Shown here: positions 1 through 6,265 of the stretch, in pieces
Numbering within the stretch: position 1 is the stretch's first letter
How the letters are laid out: the number at the start of each line of letters is the position of its first letter
DNA from: Persicitalea sp038242095
Lineage (GTDB): Bacteria; Bacteroidota; Bacteroidia; Cytophagales; Spirosomataceae
Assembly: GCA_038242095.1 (NCBI GenBank)
Contig: JBBSSJ010000133.1
Location: forward strand, 1-12,328
DNA length: 12,328 nt
Reading direction: 5' to 3'
The notes under the pieces: generated by a model
The model's input: the letters and a program-made list of their open reading frames with translations, nothing else
What the model was told of the DNA's origin: nothing
Database searches by the model: none
Position numbers and translations under genes: made by a program

Positions 1-399
1 GCCAAAGTGCAGCAGCGCTTTTTCTTTTTTTAGTTTGGAGGAAAAAGGAATACTCGTGCGGTACCACAGCAGACTATCCTTACCCACCGTGCGGCCCACG
101 CCCGACAGCGATGATTCCACGGCAAAGGGCACCAGAATCTTACCGTCAAACTTCGCGGGTGGCGTATCGCTGGTCGTTTTAGGCGTAATGGCGTAATCCC
201 AAAGTCCGTTTAAGTTCTGCCAGCCGGGACGAATTAAGTGCGGACGCGGGTATTCCGGCAGCGGCTTGGCCGGATCGACCTGACTGGCCCATTGGGTTTT
301 GATCTTGTCGCCAACGGGCTTCCATCCAGTAGCTTGGGCCTGCACCAGAGTAGTGCTGGTCAGTAATAGCGTAAGTATAAAAGGGAATTGCTTTTTCAT
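1..399 (-). CDS. Secreted glycoside hydrolase family 2 protein, N-terminal fragment
   Basis: The reading frame is open from an ATG at 399 down to the window edge, so about 133 residues are visible and the C-terminus is missing. Residues 1-22 form a signal peptide (MKK, a hydrophobic stretch, then LVQAQ). The mature part has a Trp-Gln-Asn-Leu-Asn-Gly-Leu-Trp-Asp-Tyr motif (near residue 60) and then KILVPFAVES followed by a Gly/Arg and WYR motif. These are hallmarks of the GH2 sugar-binding (jelly-roll) N-terminal domain, where the substrate-facing fold precedes the catalytic TIM barrel. GH2 enzymes hydrolyse beta-galactosides, beta-glucuronides, beta-mannosides or related sugars. The catalytic domain lies outside the window, so the substrate cannot be assigned. 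The protein is probably exported to the periplasm. It is divergent from the transporter that starts at 658. Confidence 0.88.
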   Translation of the reverse strand, partial: MKKQFPFILTLLLTSTTLVQAQATGWKPVGDKIKTQWASQVDPAKPLPEYPRPHLIRPGWQNLNGLWDYAITPKTTSDTPPAKFDGKILVPFAVESSLSGVGRTVGKDSLLWYRTSIPFSSKLKKEKALLHFG

Positions 400-657
400 C
401 AAATGTAGTTTTTACAAAAATTCAAGAATACAATTTTAGCCAGAAATTGTCTGACCTCCCGCAAATAGTGCTTGGTTTTTACTTTATTTATCAAAAAACA
501 CAGACAGCGACTTTTGGCTGTTGAGCATTTTGGAGCGTCTTCAAAAATCCTGAATTCTAACAGTCCTGTTACGGTCGTGCTCGCGCCCAATAGTATTGAA
601 GTGGTTAATTAATTTCAAATTTTTGGGACATATTGCCCTGCTCAAAGTTAACCCTCT
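400..657. other. AT-rich divergent intergenic region
   Basis: These 258 bases lie between two divergent starts (399 minus, 658 plus), so they should hold both promoters. No gene is credible here; the only open frames are short and low-complexity. Three small symmetric elements are visible: ACAATTT/AAATTGT at 430-436 and 444-450 (7-base loop), TAACAG-TC-CTGTTA at 558-571, and CAATA-G-TATTG at 588-598. No clean TTTG/TAnnTTTG pair is placed well for either gene. Confidence 0.6.
558..571. promoter_or_regulatory. Possible operator palindrome TAACAGTCCTGTTA
   Basis: Two perfect 6-base arms are separated by 2 bases, in the divergent spacer 87 bases upstream of the transporter start. The size and symmetry suit a dimeric helix-turn-helix regulator. 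No regulator is encoded in the window, so the role is inferred only. Confidence 0.3.
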
Positions 658-1967
658 ATGCCCGCACTTTCGGAAAGCCGTTCCCTTCGCTACTTTTCCT
701 TTTTTTACCTGTACGTCATGCAGGGCATTCCCTCGGGATTTGCCCTCACGGCGGTGACCAACTATTTAGCGGCCGAAGGACTGGACGCCCGCGCCATCGC
801 CACCTTCGGGGCCGTGATTGGCCTGCCCTGGGGCGTAAAATTCTTGTGGGGACCGCTGGTCGACCGCTATCAAAGCTCCGCGATGGGTCGGCGGCGGCCC
901 TGGGTTCTTGCGGCGCAATGTTTGGCTTTTCTGGCCTCTTTCACACTTTTTCTGACCAAAGATCCCGTGGCGGATTTTGACCTGCTGATGTGGTCTTTCG
1001 TGTTTCACGGCGTCTTCGCTTCCTTACAGGATGTGAGCGTCGACGCACTGGCCATTACGGTGGTACCGTTGCCCGAACGCGGGCGGGCCAACGCCCTGAT
1101 GAAGGGCGGCATGGTCACCGGGCAGGCCATTGGGGCGGCCGGACTTGCCCTGCTTTTACACAGCGGGGGTTTTCAAACTGCCGCTATGGTGCAGTCTGGG
1201 CTGCTGCTGGGCCTGACCGTGCTGACCTTTTTCATTCGCGAGCAGCCAGGCGACGCGTTGCTGGCTTTCCACCGGGTGGCGCGGCAAACGGAGTCGGTCG
1301 TGCACACTTCGTTCGTGAAGATACTGCGGGAGTTAAGGCGCGCCCTGCTGACACGTCAAAGCCTGCTTCTATTTTTTGCGGTGGCCGCCGTTTTTCTGAG
1401 CGAGCGATTGTTTCAGCGCGTGTATTTCCTGCATCTCATCCAAAAACTAGGCTGGAGCGACACCTCCGTTTCGGTGCTGAGTGGTACCTACGGGGCGGTA
1501 GTGGCGGTGGGATTGGCGCTGGTCGGCGGCTGGCTATCGGACCGCCTGGACGCGCGCCAGATGCTGCTGATCGTGGCGGTGGCGATGGGCCTGATGCACG
1601 CGGGCTTTTCGGCGGCAGAGCCGCTCTGGGCCGACACCCGCGTCGCGACGGCGGCCGTGATCATCCGTCAGACCCTTGAGCCGATTTTCAGCATCGCCGC
1701 CCTACCCGCCCTGATGAGCCTGTGTCGTCTGAAAGTGCTGGGGCACAATTTGCCTTTTACATGGCCCTCAGTAACCAAGCCGACGTCTTTGGCATCTATT
1801 TGTCCGGTCCGCTGTACACCAATTTTTCCGCCCCTGTCGTGGGGATAGGTTGCGGGCTGGTGATGTTGGCCGCGGCGGCGCTGATCGGGATCGCGGGGCG
1901 ACCGTTTCTTGGTAAATTCGCAAGAAGCGGGGTAGCGTACGAGGAGGGAAGTTCTTATGGCGATTGA
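658..1967 (+). pseudogene. AmpG/PAT-like MFS transporter, interrupted by a frameshift
   Basis: The ATG at 658 opens a hydrophobic protein with PAT/AmpG-type motifs: an early GIPSGFA segment, LPWGVKFLWGPLVDR (about residues 58-72), GRRRPW, a DVSVDALA helix and ERGRANALMKGG. These families import muropeptides or related solutes across the inner membrane with 12-14 helices. After LMSLC (codon ending at 1725) the frame runs into the unrelated tail RLKVLGHNL and stops at 1848. The natural continuation, SSESAGAQFAFYMALSNQAD then GIYLSG and the last helices, is read from 1725 in the next frame to a stop at 1965-1967. One missing base near 1725 explains both. The repaired protein would be about 436 residues, normal for the family. 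It converges on the TolC gene with 5 bases between the stops. The gene is either mutated or misassembled here; no slippery heptamer supports programmed frameshifting. Substrate is unknown. Confidence 0.8.
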
Positions 1968-1972
1968 CTCGC

Positions 1973-2854
1973 CTACAAAAGCCCCGCCGCCTTACGGTAA
2001 CGCACCAACGCGACCAGATAATTATAGACACTTGTCAGGTAATTATTCTCGGCGTTTTGTAGCGTGGCCTGGGTGTTGTTCAGCTCCGAGAGCATCAGCA
2101 CGTCCTTTTCGTAGCGAAACAGGTCGGTTTCGAGCACTTGCCGGGCGAGGGCGACGTTGGCCAGGGCGTCGGTGATGTCGAGCCGGGATTGATAGAGCGT
2201 CGTGAGGGCATTCTGAATTTCGTAGGTAAAATCCTGCCGGAGCTGCTCGAGCGTGTTGCGGCTCAGTTCCTGCCGGATCCGGTAATCGCCCGATGCCAAC
2301 CGCACCTGACGGCCGTCGAAAATCGGGATGTCAAGATGCAGCCCCAAATAGTTGAAAGGGTACCAGGTACCCGACAGGAGAGGGTTAAACTTCTCGCTCA
2401 ATTGTAAAACCGAATAGTTGCCGTAGGCCGACTGCGTAGGTCGCCGCACGGCCAGTTCGCGGTTTTCGGTCAGTTGCTGGGTGCGCAAATTCAGATCTTC
2501 GGCCCGCAACTCGGCCCGCGCCGACACATCGGGCGTCCCTAAGGATTCCGGTGCGGCAGGAACTATCAGCGTGTCTTGCAGTATTTCCGTCAGGTTTTGG
2601 GAGAGTTCCAGCAAGTTGCTCTGCGGCACGCCCATGCGGTATTGCAGGGCCTGTATCGCCAGATTGTAATCTTGCCGGGCCTTCCGAAGACTCAGCGCGG
2701 CGTTTTTCACCTCTATCCGATTGCTCATCCCCTGTTGAATCGCCTCTTCAAGACTCAAAGATTGCGCGTAACTTCTTAACGTAAAAAGCCCAAAGGCCGC
2801 AATTAGAATAATTGCCAGCCAACTAAATCGACAAGTCTTCGCACAAATTTTCAT
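1973..2854 (-). CDS. TolC-family outer-membrane efflux protein, missing most of the first repeat
   Basis: This is the outer-membrane channel gene of the exporter operon. I start it at the ATG at 2854 because that gives a normal signal peptide (MKICAK, hydrophobic core, cleavage after SYA). An in-frame ATG at 2905 would add 17 hydrophilic residues. The protein has 293 residues; TolC homologues usually have 420-480. The second half looks complete, with the helix AELRAEDLNLRTQQL, the barrel region WYPFNYLGLHLDIPIFDG, the long return helices and a final NYLTSVYNYLVALVRYRKA. The N-terminal half jumps from NRIEVKNA straight to SLRKARQDYNLAIQALQYRM, so the first beta-hairpin and most of helices H2/H3 (roughly 110-150 residues) are absent without loss of frame. 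TolC barrels need four strands per protomer, so function is doubtful. It is the last gene of the operon, 84 bases after the permease start. Confidence 0.8.
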   Translation of the reverse strand: MKICAKTCRFSWLAIILIAAFGLFTLRSYAQSLSLEEAIQQGMSNRIEVKNAALSLRKARQDYNLAIQALQYRMGVPQSNLLELSQNLTEILQDTLIVPAAPESLGTPDVSARAELRAEDLNLRTQQLTENRELAVRRPTQSAYGNYSVLQLSEKFNPLLSGTWYPFNYLGLHLDIPIFDGRQVRLASGDYRIRQELSRNTLEQLRQDFTYEIQNALTTLYQSRLDITDALANVALARQVLETDLFRYEKDVLMLSELNNTQATLQNAENNYLTSVYNYLVALVRYRKAAGLL

Positions 2855-2905
2855 ATACTTTTTATTTGAAAAATCCGCCGCTATCGACACCCAAACTTTA
2901 TTCAC

Positions 2906-2938
2906 TCATGCTATCATGCTCACATTCACTCATTAAAG
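2906..2938. repeat. Low-complexity intergenic repeat (GAGTGA/ATGATAGCATG type)
   Basis: The gap between the permease and TolC genes reads, on the minus strand, as a run of GAGTGA and ATGATAGCATG words. The 11-base word ATGATAGCATG recurs near 8886-8896, in the spacer before the EnvC-like gene. This matches a class of short ATCACTCAT/GAGTGA-rich spacers seen twice more in the window (5141-5166 and 8903-8933). Confidence 0.4.
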
Positions 2939-4060
2939 CTATCCCCTAAAAACCGCTGCCGGCTCCAGCTTGATAATCTTGCGCATCCCGAACAGACTGC
3001 CCAGCACGGCGATGAAAATAGTGACGCCCACTAGCGAAAAGGAGAGAATGGGTGTCAGTTGTAAATCGAGCGAACCTTTGGTGGCGTTGATGAACACGAT
3101 CAAAAGCCCGTAAGCGATGCTGAAACCCAGCACCGCGTAGATAAGCGCCTGGGACAGGATTATGCGCCGAATGGTGTTATTGGTGCCACCGATGGCTTTT
3201 AGGGTACCATAATCGCGGATGCGGTCGCTCATGGCGGAGTAGAGCGTCAGGCCCACGATGGCGAAACCGGTGATAACCGCAAAAACCACCAGCAGACCGA
3301 ACGAAGCCACAATGCCGCTACTGGTCGCGAAGTACTTGAACGACGCATCGACGTAATCCGGTCCAGTGCGGGCCGTTACGCCGGGAATTTGTTCATTAAT
3401 GTTTTTCACGACCTGCTCGGGCGTGAAGCCATTTTGCCAACTCACCAGTACCGCCGAGGCGCGGGTGATGGGAACATTGCCCAGCTGGCGGGCCCGCGCT
3501 ACAGTCGTGAAGCCGTAAGAAACGCCCAGCCCCTCGGTTTTGGCCGTAAGCCCGGCCACACGTACGCGCTGACCGTTGTACTCCACCTGATCGCCCACTT
3601 TGATGTTCTTGCCGAATTCAGGATTCATAGAATCGAGAAAAACCGCGCCATCCTGTAGCATATCGTTGGGTCGGCCTTCCTTTACGCGCCACGGCCCACC
3701 CGCGAAGTCGGGCGCTTTGGTGCCGATCATGGTTACGGGCACCTTGGAGCCATCGGGAGATTTGACGCTACCACCCGCAAATATGAGCAGGTCGGCGGCT
3801 TTGACACCCCGGATCGACATCAGCTCCCGCGCCACGCGCATGTCGATCAGCGGTAGGTCGATGACCTGCTTGCTCTTGTCGCTCACGACCCAGATGTACT
3901 GGTGGTTGAAAGTCGCCAGCGACACAGTGCTGCCCAGCAAGGCCAGGCAAATCATGACCTGCTGCCCCACCAGGAAGACGGACAAAATCATCCCGAACAA
4001 GATGCCAAACGCCTTGGCCTTGTCGTACCACATGAATTTGAAAGCTTCTTTTAGGAACAT
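2939..4060 (-). CDS. ABC exporter permease, MacB/DevC (FtsX-like) type
   Basis: This is the inner-membrane permease of a tripartite exporter, 373 residues from the ATG at 4060 (MFLKEAFKFMWYDKAKAFG). The frame extends upstream to 4126, but that extension is coded by the TTTTGGATAT-type repeat, so I reject it. Visible features are one N-terminal membrane helix (about residues 15-40), a large periplasmic MacB-like domain (about 45-255), then three helices. A cytoplasmic loop reads SDRIRDYGTLKAIGGTNN, the coupling-helix motif of FtsX permeases. The C-terminus LEPAAVFRG is typical of DevC/MacB. Length and motifs look intact, in contrast to the adaptor and channel genes on either side. DevBCA and MacAB systems export glycolipids, peptides or lipoproteins; the cargo here cannot be told. 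It is read after the adaptor gene (91-base gap) and before TolC. Confidence 0.88.
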   Translation of the reverse strand: MFLKEAFKFMWYDKAKAFGILFGMILSVFLVGQQVMICLALLGSTVSLATFNHQYIWVVSDKSKQVIDLPLIDMRVARELMSIRGVKAADLLIFAGGSVKSPDGSKVPVTMIGTKAPDFAGGPWRVKEGRPNDMLQDGAVFLDSMNPEFGKNIKVGDQVEYNGQRVRVAGLTAKTEGLGVSYGFTTVARARQLGNVPITRASAVLVSWQNGFTPEQVVKNINEQIPGVTARTGPDYVDASFKYFATSSGIVASFGLLVVFAVITGFAIVGLTLYSAMSDRIRDYGTLKAIGGTNNTIRRIILSQALIYAVLGFSIAYGLLIVFINATKGSLDLQLTPILSFSLVGVTIFIAVLGSLFGMRKIIKLEPAAVFRG

Positions 4061-4074
4061 GGTGTTGGGAGGAT

Positions 4075-4150
4075 GTTGTATTTTGGATATTGGAAAATGG
4101 ATATTCGATGGCGGACTCAAATCCAAAATCTAAGGTCCAACATCAAATAG
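4075..4150. repeat. TTTTGGATAT-type intergenic repeat with 9-bp inverted ends
   Basis: The spacer between the adaptor and permease is a chain of variants of TTTTGGATATTGG and ATCCAAAATC. ATTTTGGAT at 4080-4088 is the exact inverse of ATCCAAAAT at 4121-4129. Such ATTTTGGATATTGG spacer repeats are frequent in Bacteroidota genomes as I recall them. They create false upstream starts for the permease. Confidence 0.45.
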
Positions 4151-4151
4151 C

Positions 4152-5148
4152 TCATTTCAACAAAATAACGCAATCGACGCGGCTGCCGATGAGGGGCATT
4201 TGGCCGGCGTCGAGTCGGACGGAAACGTCGCGGACGCGGCGGTCTTCTAGTTCGGTGGCCTGGTCTTTGAACAGCGATTTTTGTTTGAGGTAGTCGGCGG
4301 CGTAGGTCACTTCACCCGTGGCAAGGGTGTCGCCCGTGGTTTGCGAAACGACGAAGGCTTTTTGGCCCACCTTCACGCGCTCGGCGTAGAGTTCGTCCAC
4401 TTCGGTTTTGGCGTAAAGTGGCCCCTGAGGCGCAAAATCGGCGATGGGCGTTTCATTATTGACGTAGTCGCCCTTCTTGACGAGTACATTGAGCACCCGG
4501 CCCGCCACCAGCGCCCCGACGCTCTTATCGTTCAACACCGTACGGTAATAGCCAATGTCGGCCCGCACTTCCGTAAGGCGGCTTTGGGCCTCACGAAGCT
4601 GAGCTTCGGACTGGTCGGCGTCGCGTTTCAGCTTGTCGAGATTGGCCTTACTGTCGTCGAGGTCCTTCTTGGTCATTGCCTTGCCCGCGTAGAGTTCCAG
4701 GTTGCGCTGGTAAGTCGTCTGGGCATTTTGGATGTTGACCTGCAACGCTTCCCTAGCCGCCTGTTGCGCCGCAATCGCCGCCTGTTGGGCACCCGACCTT
4801 GCTATTGGCCTGCGTGAGTTGCTAACGTTCCTGGTCTTTTTCCAGCACGATGAGCCGCTGGCCCTTTTTCACGGTATCGTTCTCATCGATCAGCACATCC
4901 AGCACGCGCCCGCTGGCCCCGGCGGTGAGTGTCATTAAGCCATCTTCCGGCTCAATGCGCGCCACGCCCACAATATGGTCGTTGGTAGCGGGCAGGGCCG
5001 CGATCGAATCCGCCCGCGCTGCCGCCGCTTCTTCCTTATCGTTGTTGCAGGAAGAAAAAAGTAAAGCTCCAACTACCGCAAAAAGCAGAAAAGCATTGCC
5101 ACGCAAACGAGTACCGTCGGGAGAAATCACGGAAAAACAATCATTCAT
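4152..5148 (-). pseudogene. HlyD/DevB-like membrane-fusion adaptor, broken by TAG and a frameshift
   Basis: This is the periplasmic adaptor that should bridge ABC transporter and TolC. It starts at the ATG at 5148, with a lipoprotein-type signal (LLFAVVGALLFSSC, Cys34). The first biotinyl-lipoyl half follows: TAGASGRVLDVLIDENDTVKKGQRLIVLEKD. The frame then hits TAG at 4824-4822. Beyond it the same frame gives QLTQANSKVG, a good coiled-coil start, and then fails. Removing one G from the GGG opposite 4792-4794 restores AQQAAIAAQQAAREALQVNI and the rest: hairpin helices, second lipoyl half (GALVAGRVLNVLVKKGDYV), beta-barrel domain, ending CVILLK and TGA at 4152. The repaired length is about 331 residues, usual for the family. 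A nonsense codon and an indel 30 bases apart argue for decay. A single-indel alternative gives a poor, arginine-rich non-helical joint. The gene follows the ATPase by 36 bases. Confidence 0.85.
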
Positions 5149-5166
5149 AATTCATCACTCATCATT
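5141..5166. repeat. ATTCATCACTCATCATT-type intergenic repeat
   Basis: The words TTCATCACTC and ACTCATCATT here recur in the spacer at 8903-8933. The repeat overlaps the adaptor start codon at 5148 and fills most of the ATPase-adaptor gap. It is low complexity and of unknown function. Confidence 0.45.
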
Positions 5167-5184
5167 GATTACCGAATCGTAAGA

Positions 5185-5871
5185 TCACTCATCCTTATCT
5201 AATGGCGCTTCCTCTACATAGCCATTCATGACTTCCACGGCGCGGTCGGCGTAGGCTTTCAGGCGCGGGTCGTGGGTGACGACCGCCACCGACTTGCCGC
5301 TGTGCGCCAGATTTCGCAACTCGCTCATCACTACTTCCAGCGAATCTTTGTCGAGTGAAGCCGTAGGTTCGTCGCACAGTACGAGCTTGGGCTCGCTCAC
5401 CAACGCGCGGGCGATGGCAATGCGCTGCTGCTGTCCGCCTGAGAGTTCCCTGGGTAAGTTCTTGCGGCGGTCGGTCATGCTGACCACTTCCAGCGCCTCG
5501 GCCACGCGTCGCTTGATTTCCGACGAGTTGACGTTCATTAGCTTTAGCGGCATCGCGACGGTGTCTTCGGCGTTGAGCGGCATCAGGAGGTTGAAGTTCT
5601 GGAACACAAACCCGATGGTCCTCAGCCGCAAGTGCGCCAATTCATTCTCCTTGAGTTCGTTGATATGATGTCCGTCCACCCATAAATCGCCGTAGCTGGG
5701 GTAAATCACGCATCCCAGCAGCGACAGCAAAGTCGTTTTGCCTGAGCCGGACGGCCCGATGATGAGCGTCAACTCGCCCTCATTCAGCTTGAAATCGGTG
5801 GGTTGCAGGGCTACGATAGTCTGGTCGCCCGTTTTGTATTCTTTGCCCGCACCTTTGAGTTCTGCAATCAT
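5185..5871 (-). CDS. ABC transporter ATP-binding protein, LolD/MacB/DevA type
   Basis: This 228-residue cytoplasmic ATPase would power the exporter encoded downstream. All nucleotide-binding motifs are present: Walker A GPSGSGKT (39-46), Q-loop FVFQNFNLL (Gln91), signature LSGGQQQR (143-150), Walker B LVLCDEPTASLD (163-174) and switch His in VVTHD (His200). The arrangement and length match the LolD/MacB/DevA class that pairs with FtsX-like permeases. It is the first gene of the operon, with the divergent 394-base spacer upstream. A weak -7 box TATCTTTC lies on the minus strand at 5918-5911, with no clear -33 partner. The sequence shows no damage, so any decay of the operon began downstream of it. 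Confidence 0.92.
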   Translation of the reverse strand: MIAELKGAGKEYKTGDQTIVALQPTDFKLNEGELTLIIGPSGSGKTTLLSLLGCVIYPSYGDLWVDGHHINELKENELAHLRLRTIGFVFQNFNLLMPLNAEDTVAMPLKLMNVNSSEIKRRVAEALEVVSMTDRRKNLPRELSGGQQQRIAIARALVSEPKLVLCDEPTASLDKDSLEVVMSELRNLAHSGKSVAVVTHDPRLKAYADRAVEVMNGYVEEAPLDKDE

Positions 5872-5983
5872 GGTACTTTAAGGGCAATGAGGGAATGCGC
5901 TTAGATTTGGGAAAGATATAGAAAAAATAGGCCGTTTGGTACCTCTTGCATTTTAGGTATCAAAGAGTTGTCCTTCCTTGCCC

Positions 5984-6050
5984 TTACTATTCTTAAGGTG
6001 TACTTTACCAATGGTAATAACATACTTGAAATACACTTTAAGAATAGTAA
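5984..6050. repeat. 67-bp inverted repeat / long hairpin
   Basis: The left arm TTACTATTCTTAAGGTGTA (5984-6002) is the inverse of the right arm at 6032-6050 in 18 of 19 positions. The one difference (5997 against 6037) would be a G-U pair in plus-strand RNA. After one mismatch, four more pairs are possible inward. The 29-base loop contains its own small symmetry, TTACCA-A-TGGTAA (6005-6017). It could be a solo MITE-like element (no target-site duplication is visible), a bidirectional operator, or a folded RNA leader. There is no T-run that would make it a standard terminator. Confidence 0.65.
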
Positions 6051-6176
6051 ATGCTCAGCTCAGGGCTAGATCTATTTTCTGAGTGTCGATGCCTTAAAAC
6101 CGCGAGACTATTGAACCCGCGTCGGGCATACACACAGGTCCACCCCTACCAATTCGCTCCCACCGCAATAAACCAC

Positions 6177-6184
6177 TACTTTCG
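6177..6184 (+). promoter_or_regulatory. Candidate -7 box (TACTTTCG) for the TPR gene
   Basis: TACTTTCG differs by one base from the Bacteroidota -7 consensus TAnnTTTG. It lies 81 bases before the TPR start codon. No good -33 TTTG element is seen at 19-21 bases upstream, so this is tentative. Confidence 0.3.
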
Positions 6185-6265
6185 CAGTTAATTCTGGAAG
6201 GTTAGGGCAGAAATTGGTAGCTTTCGACCAGAACCCCTTTCCGGTTAGCAGTCAACCTCAACTCT

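Larger units (their letters stand above)
5872..6265. other. Divergent intergenic region between exporter operon and TPR gene
   Basis: No credible gene is seen. It holds the 67-bp inverted repeat at 5984-6050 and candidate -7 boxes for both flanking operons (5911-5918 minus, 6177-6184 plus). A 9-bp inverted pair CTACCAATT (6146-6154) and AATTGGTAG (6212-6220) has a 57-base gap that makes it weak. Confidence 0.6.

Noticed and set aside
402..409. TACATTTG as a -7 box for the GH2 gene
   Set aside because: It abuts the start codon, so transcription would begin inside the coding sequence.
633..1679. Open frames at 633-980 and 990-1679 on the plus strand
   Set aside because: They are out-of-frame shadows of the transporter gene, with Arg/Gly-rich sequence and no family resemblance.
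1718..1735. Programmed -1 frameshift in the transporter gene
   Set aside because: No X-XXY-YYZ slippery heptamer or downstream stem-loop is visible, and the family is not known for recoding.
4061..4126. Longer start for the permease, adding 22 residues from 4126
   Set aside because: The extension is translated TTTTGGATAT-type repeat sequence, and a family-like N-terminus begins at the ATG at 4060.
3389..4817. Plus-strand open frames at 3389-3658, 3600-4133 and 4281-4817
   Set aside because: They are antisense to the permease and adaptor genes, which carry the recognisable domains.
4822..4824. TAG read-through (for example pyrrolysine) in the adaptor gene
   Set aside because: A second lesion, a frameshift, follows within 30 bases, so read-through alone would not give a full protein.
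6146..6220. Inverted pair CTACCAATT/AATTGGTAG
   Set aside because: Nine-base arms separated by 57 bases can arise by chance in this span, and no other support is visible.
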